Part shown: positions 18,341 through 27,878 of the stretch, piece after piece
How positions within the stretch are numbered: the first letter of the stretch is position 1
Layout: each line of letters starts with the position of its first letter
Source: an uncultured Rhodothermaceae bacterium
Lineage (GTDB): Bacteria > Bacteroidota > Rhodothermia > Rhodothermales > Salinibacteraceae
Length of the DNA stretch: 35,515 nt
Direction: 5' to 3'
Assembly: GCA_913056335.1 (NCBI GenBank)
Contig: CAJXLX010000020.1
Location: 1-35,515 of the forward strand
Made by a program: the position numbers and the translations under genes
Notes under the pieces: model-generated
Told to the model about the DNA's origin: nothing
Database searches by the model: none
What the model saw: only the letters and a program-made list of their open reading frames with translations

Positions 18341-19270
18341 ATGCAAACACGACGTGCCTGGGCGAGCATTTGGATGCTATGCAGCGCGCTTGTGCTCGGT
18401 AGCATGCTGGTGACGGGATGCGCAGACAGCACGCTCGCGCCCATTGAAGACGGCGGTTCGCAGACGGAACTGCGCGAGCAGGTGCGCTACACGCTGGATG
18501 CCGGACCCAACCAGGGGGCAGTGCCCGACAGCATCGACGTGACCGCCGAGGTGCTCATGCAGTCGCTCGATTCGGCACGTACGCTCGTTACCGTGGCGCT
18601 GGAGGATACGATCGACACGCCCCAGATCTACCCGGTGCACATCCGCGCCAACAGCGCCGACACCACCGGGCTCATTCTACAAGGGCTGGGGGCCATCGAC
18701 AACGCGGCGCGACGGGCTGGGCGCAGCGTGCACCTGTGGCCGCGTCCGCTCGACTCGCTTCGCCTGCTGGATGCGCATGTCACCATCCACGAGCAGGTGA
18801 TGCCGCTCGATACAGTGCTGGCGCGGGGTGATATCGGGGCCAACGCCAGCGCGCAACCAACGCTGTTTCAACTGGAGCGCGCCGCCACACCCGAAACGGT
18901 CACGTATCCGCTTGCCCCCGTGCCCAACAGCCGCCCCGAAGCGCCCAGCGGCATCGGCGGCACGATTCGGTTCGAGGCGCTGACGCCCACCACGACGCTC
19001 GTGGAAGTCCGCCGCGCTGCCGACGCGCCCGTCACGAATCAGGCACACCCGGTGCATCTGCGCCAGAACACGGCTTCGGAGGGCGGAGGCATTGCGTTTT
19101 ATCTGGGGGCGCTCGACGGCCATCCCGAAGGCGCGCGCTCCAGCTGGGCGGTGGTGCCACGTCCGTTCGAGGAGCTTATCGCGTTTGATGGACACGTACG
19201 CGTCTCCTGGAGCAATACAGCGCTGGAGACCGCGCTCGGGCAGGGCAATATCGGGGCGAATGCGCCGTAG
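18341..19270 (+). CDS. Lipoprotein with two tandem CHRD-like repeats
   Basis: Lipobox LVTGC; two repeats (YPVHIRANSADTTG...GDIGANA and HPVHLRQNTASEGG...GNIGANAP). Confidence 0.7.
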   Translation: MQTRRAWASIWMLCSALVLGSMLVTGCADSTLAPIEDGGSQTELREQVRYTLDAGPNQGAVPDSIDVTAEVLMQSLDSARTLVTVALEDTIDTPQIYPVHIRANSADTTGLILQGLGAIDNAARRAGRSVHLWPRPLDSLRLLDAHVTIHEQVMPLDTVLARGDIGANASAQPTLFQLERAATPETVTYPLAPVPNSRPEAPSGIGGTIRFEALTPTTTLVEVRRAADAPVTNQAHPVHLRQNTASEGGGIAFYLGALDGHPEGARSSWAVVPRPFEELIAFDGHVRVSWSNTALETALGQGNIGANAP

Positions 19271-19325
19271 CGATGCTCGCGAAGATGGGCGCGTTGTGGC
19301 ATTGTCGTCTCGTCGCGTCATTGTA

Positions 19326-19353
19326 GTAGGGACACGGCGCGCCGTGTCCCTAC
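19326..19353. repeat. Perfect 28-bp palindrome
   Basis: GTAGGGACACGGCG/CGCCGTGTCCCTAC; partial copies at 11631-11646 and 11824-11843. Confidence 0.9.
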
Positions 19354-19371
19354 GCATTTGATTGTATTGAT

Positions 19372-19403
19372 CCTGGGTCCAACGGGGGACCGTTGAACCC
19401 AGG
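19372..19403 (-). repeat. A-type hairpin, reverse orientation
   Basis: CCTGGGTCCAACGG-GGGA-CCGTTGAACCCAGG. Confidence 0.75.
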
Positions 19404-19555
19404 TAGGTGCTGAGGTAGCGGCGGCCATGCACGCCTGGTGGCATCGCTTCCAAGCGGTAGGCATTGAGATGCTTTCCTTTGTTCAGCATGACACGTACGG
19501 GAGAGGCTATGTGATACGCTGCGTACCAACCTGGCGGGCACATCCCATCGCGTCC

Positions 19556-20416
19556 CTACAACCCTTCGTTGGCTAAGTCCTGTGCGACAGCCGCATAGAA
19601 CGCATTCGCATCGAAGTCCGCGCCGCCGAATCCGGCATCCATGCCCACTTGGCGGATGTGATCGGCATCCAGCACGCCCTTGAAGGCGCCCCACTTGGCG
19701 CTATCCACCGACACGAAGCCGTCGTTGCAGCCCTCGCGCTGGTACAGGTACGCGTTAAAATAGCGGAGGAGCGGGGTGAGCGGGACCTCGGTATCGCGCC
19801 CCGCCTGTCCGGCGTACGACCAGTAGCGCACATTGGGGTGATCGGGCACGTTCGGGTTGAAGCTGTGCTGCATGAACGAAGGCGTAAGCTCGCGCACGGT
19901 CTGCAGCGAGTTGGCCGATCCGTTTTCGATGATATGCGTGCCCAGCCAGTCGGCCACATCGGCCATCCACGAGCGCACCGAATCGGGCTGCTTGAGGACC
20001 AAATTCGCGAGTTCAGATCCCCGGTGCGGTGTAGCCACCGTAACCAGCGCTGCAATGCGATCGTGCAGTCCCATCTGGCTGATGAGAAAGCGCGCGTCGA
20101 GTCCGCCCATGGAGTGGGCAATAATGGTGATGGCCTCGGCTCCGGTTTCGTGGAGCACATGCTCGATGTGCCGCTTCCATGTCTGGGAGCGGGCTCGTAC
20201 GGTGTTATAAGGCGACACGTTGGGGGCGTAGGCGCGCACCCCGCGCATCCGCAAATACATGGCCTGCTCGTGCAGGTGCCCGCCGCGCCGCAGCGACCCG
20301 CCAATGCCGAATCCGTGCATCATGACGACCGGCAGGCGGGTGGGAATGACATCGGGCTGCGGAAGCGACTGCAGTCCGGTGAGGCGGTGGAACGCCGAGG
20401 CAGGAAATGTAGGCAT
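19556..20416 (-). CDS. Triacylglycerol lipase-like alpha/beta hydrolase
   Basis: LPVVMMHGFGIGGSLRRGGHLHEQAMYLRMRGVRAYAPNVSPYNTVRARSQTWKRHIE...TIIAHSMGGLDARFL...VTVATPHRGSELA...NDGFVSVDSAKWG. Confidence 0.9.
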   Translation of the reverse strand: MPTFPASAFHRLTGLQSLPQPDVIPTRLPVVMMHGFGIGGSLRRGGHLHEQAMYLRMRGVRAYAPNVSPYNTVRARSQTWKRHIEHVLHETGAEAITIIAHSMGGLDARFLISQMGLHDRIAALVTVATPHRGSELANLVLKQPDSVRSWMADVADWLGTHIIENGSANSLQTVRELTPSFMQHSFNPNVPDHPNVRYWSYAGQAGRDTEVPLTPLLRYFNAYLYQREGCNDGFVSVDSAKWGAFKGVLDADHIRQVGMDAGFGGADFDANAFYAAVAQDLANEGL

Positions 20417-20498
20417 AAGGCGCACATCGCGTCAGGCGGAGAAAAACGGACATGAAGCCAACAACAGGCGGCATCGCAAAGTTGCCTGTGTAGAACGG

Positions 20499-21104
20499 CT
20501 ACCCAAGCACAGCAAGCACTGTGCCCATGCCCAGCGGCACGGCGATGTTGTCATTGAGCGAGAGGGGCAGGGCCTCCAGCACTGCACCTACCAGGGCCGC
20601 CGTGCCCAATGCAACGAGCGGAAGCCCTGCCCCGGCCAGCACAACAGCCGCCATAACCACAAACGCCGCAGAGCCCTCGGCAGTGCGTCCATGATCGCCC
20701 CATGGGTGGCGGCCCAGACGGCGTCCTACAATGGCCGCAGCGGCGTCGGCAAGGAGCGCGGCGCAGAGTGCAGGCACTGCCACCGCCAGCGGAAACAGCC
20801 ATCCGGCCAGCGCACACGCCACGAGCACACACGTTGCACCGTTGAGTGTGATGCGTCCTTCGGCATCCGACCACTCCGACGGACGCATCAATCCACCGAA
20901 TATCGTGCGAATGAGGGCGCGGAACCGGGGCCAGACCGCACGCAGCACATCGCCAGTTACGCCAACGAGGGCCGCTGCCGTTACGATCCACACCGCCAGT
21001 GGCGCTCCGATCCAGGCCATGCTCAGCGGAATGCCCAGGGCCAGCAAATGAAGGGCCTTGCGCCCCAGTTCAGCACGAAACGAAAACGCAGCGTCGGCAG
21101 CCAT
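20499..21104 (-). CDS. Dolichol kinase/SEC59/VTE5-like membrane protein
   Basis: ELGRKALHLLALGIPL...LADAAAAIVGRRLGRHPW...KTxEG-like GRTAEGSAAFVVM...EALPLSLNDNIAVPLGMG. Confidence 0.8.
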   Translation of the reverse strand: MAADAAFSFRAELGRKALHLLALGIPLSMAWIGAPLAVWIVTAAALVGVTGDVLRAVWPRFRALIRTIFGGLMRPSEWSDAEGRITLNGATCVLVACALAGWLFPLAVAVPALCAALLADAAAAIVGRRLGRHPWGDHGRTAEGSAAFVVMAAVVLAGAGLPLVALGTAALVGAVLEALPLSLNDNIAVPLGMGTVLAVLG

Positions 21105-21300
21105 CAGCGCAGTACGAGGAGCGGAGCGGAAAAAGGAAGCGTGTGACAAAAAGGGCCAGCATGCATCACCGCCCGATATTGGACCGCAGGCGTAACGGTT
21201 CCGTGCCCGAAGGACTTCAGAGGAACGCCGCATGGCTTCGGTCTTTTTAGGCGATACCGATGTGTACATGTCGCTCTGCTTATCTACCAAACCGCTCGTC

Positions 21301-22266
21301 ATGACTCCCAAACAATCCACGTTCGCTACCCGCTGGTTTCCGCTCATGGCGGCGGTGCTTCTGCTTCCAATGGCCGTTGGATGCGACCAGTCGTCCGATT
21401 CCGACGCGTCTCCTGATGCCGACACCACCGCCACGTCCGCCTCGCTGTCTTATGTGGATGCGATGGCTGAGGCGCACGCCGCCGACACGTCGGATGCGTC
21501 GCCGCTGGTGCAGCCCCCTGCGGGGCCGGTGACCACCGAAACCGTACCCTACGGCACCAGCGACGACGGCACTGCATGGACCGGCTATTATGCAGCTCCC
21601 GAGGCCGCCGACTCGCTCCGCAGCGCCCGTGGGCTGTCCGCCGATGCACCGCTACCCGGCGTGGTGCTCATTCATGAGTGGTGGGGCCTGAACGACAACA
21701 TTCGCGCGATGGCCGATCGCCTGGCGGCTGAAGGCTATCAGGTGCTCGCGGTCGACCTGTACGAGGGCGACGTGGCCGACACACCCGACGGCGCGTCCTC
21801 GCTCATGGAAGACGCCATGGGGCGCGGCGAAGTGCTGAGCCGTCATCTCGAATCGGCGCGCACGTTCATGGTTGAGGAACAAGGCGCGCCGCAGATCGGC
21901 GTGATGGGCTGGTGCTTTGGCGGCTACTGGTCGCTGCAGGCGGCACTCAACGCCCCGAGTGGGTGGGACGGCACGGTCATCTACTACGGCAACGTAGGCG
22001 ACGCCTCGGCCGATGCCGTGGCCGCGCTTGAGATGCCCGTGCTTGGCATCTTTGGAGGCGATGACGGCAGCATCCCCACCGAAAACGTGGAAGCGTTCGC
22101 CGACCAGCTCCGGGATGGCGGGGTCAACGCCGACATCCGTATCTACGAAGGGGCGGGCCACGCCTTCGCCAACCCGACAGGCAACAATTACGTCCCCGAG
22201 GCGGCCACCGATGCCTGGACCCGCACGCTCGACTTCTTGCAGACCACGCTCTACCCTGATGCGTAA
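21301..22266 (+). CDS. Dienelactone hydrolase family lipoprotein
   Basis: Lipobox LLLPMAVGC; PGVVLIHEWWGLNDNIRAMADRLAAEGYQVLAVDLYEGDVAD...GVMGWCFGGYWSL...GIFGGDDGSIP...YEGAGHAFANPT. Confidence 0.93.
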   Translation: MTPKQSTFATRWFPLMAAVLLLPMAVGCDQSSDSDASPDADTTATSASLSYVDAMAEAHAADTSDASPLVQPPAGPVTTETVPYGTSDDGTAWTGYYAAPEAADSLRSARGLSADAPLPGVVLIHEWWGLNDNIRAMADRLAAEGYQVLAVDLYEGDVADTPDGASSLMEDAMGRGEVLSRHLESARTFMVEEQGAPQIGVMGWCFGGYWSLQAALNAPSGWDGTVIYYGNVGDASADAVAALEMPVLGIFGGDDGSIPTENVEAFADQLRDGGVNADIRIYEGAGHAFANPTGNNYVPEAATDAWTRTLDFLQTTLYPDA

Positions 22267-22351
22267 GCACAGGCCGCACAGGAGATCGTCTCGATTCTTG
22301 TGCCGCACACCGCTTATCGTACATCCATAACCTCTTGTATCCACCGCCTTT

Positions 22352-23416
22352 ATGGCCGATTTTCCGCCCCTCCAAAACGATCTGTTCCTGCGTGTAGCCC
22401 GTGGCGACGCCACCGAGCGCACGCCTGTGTGGATGATGCGCCAGGCCGGGCGCTATCTGCCTGAGTATCAGGCCGTGCGCGCCGATCATCCGTTCTTTGA
22501 AGTGGTCAACACGCCCGAACTGGCCGCGGAGGTCACCCTGCAACCCATCGACCGGTTTCCGCTGGATGCGGCGATCATCTTCTCCGACATCCTCGTCATT
22601 CCGCAGGCGCTGGGGCTGGAGGTGCAGATGGTGTCGGGCAAGGGGCCGCACTTCCCGCATCCGCTCGACACCCCCGCCGACCTGGAGCGCGTGACCGACC
22701 GCGCGGCCAACGAGGTCTTGCAGCCGGTGTACGACGCGCTCACCCACACGCGCCATGAACTCAACGGACGCGTGCCGCTTATCGGGTTTGCTGGCGCGCC
22801 GTGGACGCTCATGGCCTACATGATTGAAGGCGGCGGCAGCAAGTCGTACCGGAACGCACGGCGGTGGCTCTACCAGCATCCCGAAGCCAGCCATGAACTG
22901 CTGAACACGCTGGCCACGCTCATTGGGCAATATCTTATCAAGCAGGTGGATGCCGGGGCCCAGGCGCTTCAGGTGTTTGATTCGTGGGCGGGCCTTTTGG
23001 GGCCCAGCCTGTACCGAACGTTCGGCATTCCGTACCTCGAATCCATTGTGCAAACGGTCAAAGAGGCGCACCCCAGCGTGCCGTGCATCGCATTTGCGAA
23101 GGGCGCGCCGTACGCCCAACCGGCGCTGGCAGCCGCGGGATACGACGCGCTGAGCCTGGACTGGACGATGAGTCCTGAAACGATTCGTGCTGAGACGAAC
23201 ACCGACATTGTGCTTCAAGGCAACCTGGATCCGTGTGCGCTCTACAGCGCCCCCGAGGACATCCGGCGCCAGGTGCAGCACATGCTGGCCGCCTTTGGTC
23301 CGCAGCATCACATTGCCAACTTAGGCCACGGCATGCACCCCGACCATGACCCCGACCACGCGGGCGTCTTCATCGACGCGGTGCATGCCTTCTCCGAAAC
23401 CATGCGCGCTGTATAA
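22352..23416 (+). CDS. hemE: Uroporphyrinogen decarboxylase
   Basis: NDLFLRVARGDATERTPVWMMRQAGRYLPEYQAVR...AAIIFSDILVIPQALGLEV...GFAGAPWTLMAYMIEGGGSK...LQGNLDPCALY...NLGHGMHPDHDPDH. Confidence 0.97.
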   Translation: MADFPPLQNDLFLRVARGDATERTPVWMMRQAGRYLPEYQAVRADHPFFEVVNTPELAAEVTLQPIDRFPLDAAIIFSDILVIPQALGLEVQMVSGKGPHFPHPLDTPADLERVTDRAANEVLQPVYDALTHTRHELNGRVPLIGFAGAPWTLMAYMIEGGGSKSYRNARRWLYQHPEASHELLNTLATLIGQYLIKQVDAGAQALQVFDSWAGLLGPSLYRTFGIPYLESIVQTVKEAHPSVPCIAFAKGAPYAQPALAAAGYDALSLDWTMSPETIRAETNTDIVLQGNLDPCALYSAPEDIRRQVQHMLAAFGPQHHIANLGHGMHPDHDPDHAGVFIDAVHAFSETMRAV

Positions 23417-23435
23417 GCCCAACCCCCTGCTTCCC

Positions 23436-25775
23436 ATGCCAACATCAACTGAGACCGCCCCCAACGCTGCCGACTACCCCGCCGATGTGCTGGCGGTGCT
23501 GCCCTTGCTCTACGTGGCCTGGGCCGACGGCGCCATTACGCCCACCGAGCATGAAACGCTTCGGAAGCGGTTGCACGCTTTCGACTGGATGGATCCTGAG
23601 CATCGCGACGCGGTGCAGCGCTGGCTCGATCCCGATCATCCGCCCACGCCCACCGAGTATCAACGCTGGCGGCGACGGCTGCAGAAGGCAGCAACGAGCC
23701 TTCCCATGACCGGACGCACCTCGCTGGCGGCACTCGGCGCCGAAATGGCGTCGCTCGGAGGCGATGGCGCTCCGGGCATGCCCAACGAGGCACAGCAGGC
23801 GCTCCATGAGGTGGAGGCGGCCCTCGGCATTGCAGGCGACGAGATCGTCGACGAGCTGCGCGGCGAGCGTCCTGCTCCCAGCGAGGAGGTGCCCTGCGGC
23901 ATCCCGTGCCAGGTGGAGCAGCTGCAGGCTTACCTCGATGGCGAGCACGCCGAATTGCGGGACCAGATCCGCGCGTTGCTCACCGACCCTGTCTTCCAGT
24001 ACGACCCTGCGCTCGGCACCGAGGCCAAGCGCGAGCGGGTGCTCTACTGGTGCCGCCTCCTCGCTGAGCAAGGACTGGGCGCGCTGGCGTTTCCGGAAGA
24101 ACATGGCGGCACGGGCGATATTGCAAAGTTCATTGCGGCATTTGAGACGCTGTCGTACCACGACCTGAGCCTCGTCATCAAGTTTGGGGTGCAGTTCGGG
24201 CTGTTTGGCGGTAGTGTACACCAACTGGGCAGCACGCGCCATCACGAGAAGTACCTAAAAGACATCGGCACGATGGAGCTGCCGGGCTGCTTTGCGATGA
24301 GCGAACTCGGCCACGGCTCCAATGTGCGCGATCTGGAGACGACGGCTCATTACGATGCCGAGACCGAGGAATTCGTCATCAACACGCCGCACAACGGGGC
24401 GCGGAAGGAGTGGATCGGCAATGCGGCTGCGCATGGACGTGTAGCCACGGTGTTTGCGCAGTTGCATACCGATGGCGAGGACTACGGCGTGCATGCCTTT
24501 GTCGTGCCCATTCGTAATGAAGAAGGCACGCCCAAGCCGCGGGTGCGCATTGAAGACTGCGGACGGAAGATGGGGCTCAACGGGGTTGACAATGGGCGCC
24601 TGTGGTTCGATCACGTACGCATCCCCCGCGAGAACCTGCTCAACCGCTATGCCGATGTGCACGCCGATGGTACGTACGAGAGCGACATTCCCAGCGCCGG
24701 GCGCCGCTTCTTTACGATGCTGAGCACGCTCGTGGGCGGGCGCATCAGCGTGGCACGGTCGGCCTGCAGCGCCGCGAAGTCAGGACTAACCATTGCGGTG
24801 CGCTACGGCAACCGGCGGCGGCAGTTTGGTCCGCAAGATGAGCCCGAGGTGCCGATCCTGGACTACCGCACGCACCAGCGACGGCTCCTGCCACGTCTGG
24901 CGAAAACCTACGCCATCCATGCCGCCCTGGCGCATCTCACGCAAGAGTTCGCCGCGCGCGGTCCCAACGATTCGCTCGAAGACATTGAGGCCGAGGCCAA
25001 CGCGCTGAAAGCCTACAGCACGTGGCATACCACCGATGTGCTGCAAACGGCGCGCGAAGCCTGTGGCGGACAGGGATATCTCGCGGAAAACCGCATCGCC
25101 GCCCTCAAAGCCGACACCGATGTCTACACCACGTTCGAGGGCGACAACACCGTGCTCTTGCTGCAGGTAGCGAAGGGCTTGCTGTCAGACTTTCAGCGCG
25201 AGTTTCGGGATATGAATGTGTTCAACATGGTGCAGTTTGTGGCATCGGACCTGGGCACGCGTCTGAAAGAGAAAAACCCGCTCATCCGCCGCAACACCGA
25301 TTCAGAGCACCTGCGCGACCCCGAGTTCCATGCGAACGCCTTCCGCTACCGCAGCGAAGCGCTCCTGCAGTCGGCAGCACGCCGTCTCAAAAAGCGTATT
25401 GACGACGGCATGGACACCTACGACGCGTTCATCGAGGTGCAAGACCACCTGGTCACGCTCGCCAAAGCCAAATCGGAGCAGCTGGTGTTCGACCACTTTC
25501 ACGCCTCCATTCAAGACACCGAAGACGATGATCTGCACGGCGTACTGCGCACGCTATGCACACTCTTTGCACTGGAAGCGATTGAGTCGGACCGCGGCTG
25601 GTTCTTAGAGCAGAACTACATTGAAGGCAGCAAGGCCAAAGCCATCCGGCACGAGGTCAACGCGCTCTGCAAAGAGGTGCGTCCGATGGCCGAGCCCCTG
25701 GTCGACGCCTTTGCGATTCCGAATGCCTGCCTGCATGCTCCTATCGCCCAGAAGCAGCAGACGAAAACGGCGTAG
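23436..25775 (+). CDS. Acyl-CoA dehydrogenase/oxidase-like protein with N-terminal TerB-like domain
   Basis: N-terminal LPLLYVAWADGAITPTEHETLRKRL; ACAD core GCFAMSELGHGSNVRDLETTAHYD...GARKEWIGNAA...CGGQGYLAENRIAALKADTDVYTTFEGDNTVLLLQVAKGLL. Confidence 0.93.
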   Translation: MPTSTETAPNAADYPADVLAVLPLLYVAWADGAITPTEHETLRKRLHAFDWMDPEHRDAVQRWLDPDHPPTPTEYQRWRRRLQKAATSLPMTGRTSLAALGAEMASLGGDGAPGMPNEAQQALHEVEAALGIAGDEIVDELRGERPAPSEEVPCGIPCQVEQLQAYLDGEHAELRDQIRALLTDPVFQYDPALGTEAKRERVLYWCRLLAEQGLGALAFPEEHGGTGDIAKFIAAFETLSYHDLSLVIKFGVQFGLFGGSVHQLGSTRHHEKYLKDIGTMELPGCFAMSELGHGSNVRDLETTAHYDAETEEFVINTPHNGARKEWIGNAAAHGRVATVFAQLHTDGEDYGVHAFVVPIRNEEGTPKPRVRIEDCGRKMGLNGVDNGRLWFDHVRIPRENLLNRYADVHADGTYESDIPSAGRRFFTMLSTLVGGRISVARSACSAAKSGLTIAVRYGNRRRQFGPQDEPEVPILDYRTHQRRLLPRLAKTYAIHAALAHLTQEFAARGPNDSLEDIEAEANALKAYSTWHTTDVLQTAREACGGQGYLAENRIAALKADTDVYTTFEGDNTVLLLQVAKGLLSDFQREFRDMNVFNMVQFVASDLGTRLKEKNPLIRRNTDSEHLRDPEFHANAFRYRSEALLQSAARRLKKRIDDGMDTYDAFIEVQDHLVTLAKAKSEQLVFDHFHASIQDTEDDDLHGVLRTLCTLFALEAIESDRGWFLEQNYIEGSKAKAIRHEVNALCKEVRPMAEPLVDAFAIPNACLHAPIAQKQQTKTA

Positions 25776-26034
25776 CGGCGTGCCGCCACGCCCCCGACCG
25801 ATGCAACGTAATCATTTGTTTTTCGGCGATAGCTGCGCGTAGAGCGCGATTTGGGAAACAAAGCGTGAACGCTCATAATACGTAACAGCGTGTGTACATG
25901 CCACGCACGCCACGTACATCCACACAAGATGCCGACCGATCGGCGAGGGCTGACCTCTTCAGTATTCCAATGCATCGTTTGTATGCTTTTGCCTCCACGA
26001 ATGCACTCCGTAGCGGAGTGGGGGGCTGCGTGTG

Positions 26035-26535
26035 ATGAATGGACACGTACTCGTTCTGAACCAAGATTACAGCGCACTCACGGTATGCAGCGTGCAGCGC
26101 GCCGTCGTGCTCATGCACCTGCAAAAAGTGCATCTGGTTGAGTCGGTGGATGGGAAAGCTGTACGCTCGCCCAGCACGCGGATGCCATATCCCAGCATCG
26201 TACGCCTCAAGGCGTATGCACGCATCCCGTACAAAAAAGTGATGCTCTCGCGCAAAAACGTACTCAAGCGCGACCATCATACCTGCCAGTACTGCGGATC
26301 GCGCGACCGGCTCACCATCGACCACATCCGTCCCAAATCGCGGGGCGGACGCGACACGTGGGAGAACCTCGTTGCTGCCTGTGTGACCTGCAACAACCGC
26401 AAAGGCGACATGACGCCCGAAGAGGCGGGCATGGAGCTCAACCGCGAGCCCTTTCGCCCCAGCTACGTCATGTTCATCCGCGATTTCGTAGGCAACCTTG
26501 ACGACACCTGGAAGCCCTATCTCTTCCTGTCATGA
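26035..26535 (+). CDS. HNH endonuclease
   Basis: VLKRDHHTCQYCGSRDRLTIDHIRPKSRGGRDTWENLVAACVTCNNRKGDMTPEEAGM. Confidence 0.95.
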   Translation: MNGHVLVLNQDYSALTVCSVQRAVVLMHLQKVHLVESVDGKAVRSPSTRMPYPSIVRLKAYARIPYKKVMLSRKNVLKRDHHTCQYCGSRDRLTIDHIRPKSRGGRDTWENLVAACVTCNNRKGDMTPEEAGMELNREPFRPSYVMFIRDFVGNLDDTWKPYLFLS

Positions 26536-26611
26536 CCTCGGCGAGGCCCTTTTGCGATCGAGGAGGGGGACATGCCTTTAAGTGGTAGCCCTCTTGAAAA
26601 AAGTGTTGACT

Positions 26612-26680
26612 GAGCCGAACGGTCCCCCCGTTCGGCTCCACCACTGCTGCTGGAGACGTCTGCTATGCTCGGTCCCTGAC
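26612..26680 (+). repeat. A-type hairpin plus degenerate B arm
   Basis: GAGCCGAACGG-TCCCC-CCGTTCGGCTC (26612-26638), 11-bp perfect stem, followed by GCTGGAGACGTCTGCTATGCTCGGTCCCTGAC. Confidence 0.8.
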
Positions 26681-26753
26681 AAGAAAACCCGATCCCCCAC
26701 ATGTCCGACAGTCCGTCGTCGCGCGCGAGGGGAAAGGCCGAGAAGTCCGAAGG

Positions 26754-27105
26754 GAGGTGTGCCTCTGGTGCCATGCGACGAGGTTGTTTTCTTTGGCCTG
26801 AGCAGCTCTTCCTGTTCGTCTTTGCCTCCTTCTCGCTCGTCAGAAGGGCTGGAAGGTCATCCCTGTGGTGCCGTCCGACGAGGTTGTTTCCGTTTGGTTG
26901 GGTATTGGGCAGCCCTTCCTATTCGGTTTTCCCTTTTCCGGCTCGTCGCGAGGCTCTGCCTCGTGACGCTGCAACCCGGAGGCTCTGCCTCCGAAGGTTC
27001 TCGGGAGACAGGTATGTTCATCAACGGCTTGAGTTTGTGCGGGTTAGCAGGGCCAGAAGGTCATCCCTGTGGTGCTACACGACGAGAAGGCAGTTTGCTT
27101 CTTCG
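26754..27105 (+). repeat. Degenerate repeat array, about 100-bp period, with nested GAGGCTCTGCCTC palindromes
   Basis: GGTGCC.T.CGACGAGGTTGTTT at 26768 and 26868 (exactly 100 bp apart); AGAAGGTCATCCCTGTGGTGC..CACGACGAG around 27053-27087; CGAGGCTCTGCCTCG (26949-26963) and CGGAGGCTCTGCCTCCG (26977-26993). Confidence 0.7.
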
Positions 27106-27281
27106 TAAGGTGTATTCCCGCAGTCCGCTACCGGACGTGTACGACGGAGCGATTCCACGCCCGGTATCTTGACTGATGCTTTGCACCGAGGTACATAGGC
27201 CGGCGCATCCCGCTGCAGTTGAATGCGTACAGATAAATGTGTTGTACCTGTGCTGTTATCCCTTCCAACCGATTGCTCCCC

Positions 27282-27815
27282 ATGGCTACTTCTTCGGGCT
27301 CCTCAACCGTGACGCGCTGGCTGACGCGTGCTGCATGGATCATCCCGGTTCTGCTGGTGGGGCTCTCGGCCCATCAGGTGTGGACCGGCCTGGCGCTGCG
27401 CGAGACGCTTCAACAGGGGACGCCTGCCGAGGCCGAGATCACGGATTTCTTTTCGTCGGGGCGTGCTGAGATTAAGTATGACTACGTGAGCTTGCGCATC
27501 CCGATGGACGATGGCACGGTCATCGTACGCGAGCGCATGTCGCTGCCGCACACGCTCATTGGCGTAGCGGAAGACCGCGAAACCATTGATGTACGCGTGC
27601 GCCCCGGGGCCGCGCAAGAAGTCGTAATTACCGAGGTGGCCAACACGCAGTGGCGCATCGCTTTCATGAATGCAGCCATGAGCCTGGTGCTCGGACTCGT
27701 GGTGGGGGGCGGGCTGGCCTGGTGGAGCCGCACGCTCCGCACCGAAGGCGATCCCGCCACACGCGGCGTCGACGCCCCCGATCCCTCGCATCCCGCCCGG
27801 CAGGTGTCATCGTAG
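27282..27815 (+). CDS. Two-TM DUF3592-like membrane protein
   Basis: WIIPVLLVGLSAHQVWTGLALRETLQQGTPAEAEITDFFSSGRAEIKYDYVSLRIPMDDG...AFMNAAMSLVLGLVVGGGLAWW. Confidence 0.6.
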   Translation: MATSSGSSTVTRWLTRAAWIIPVLLVGLSAHQVWTGLALRETLQQGTPAEAEITDFFSSGRAEIKYDYVSLRIPMDDGTVIVRERMSLPHTLIGVAEDRETIDVRVRPGAAQEVVITEVANTQWRIAFMNAAMSLVLGLVVGGGLAWWSRTLRTEGDPATRGVDAPDPSHPARQVSS

Positions 27816-27878
27816 CTGACAAGCCAAGCAGCTGGACGCCAACAAGATACGCAATTGTAATGTGGCTACGTCCTACCT

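Noticed and set aside
22124-23311. 395-aa minus-strand ORF
   Set aside because: Antisense shadow of hemE and the dienelactone hydrolase end
26582-27172. 196-aa plus-strand ORF
   Set aside because: Lies wholly in a repeat/hairpin-rich intergenic region; low-complexity composition, no recognizable domain
27816-27878. TPP riboswitch upstream of thiE/tenI
   Set aside because: No CUGAGA/ACC..GAACCUGAU core recognized here or at other thi gene starts within the window; the thiO upstream region is outside the window
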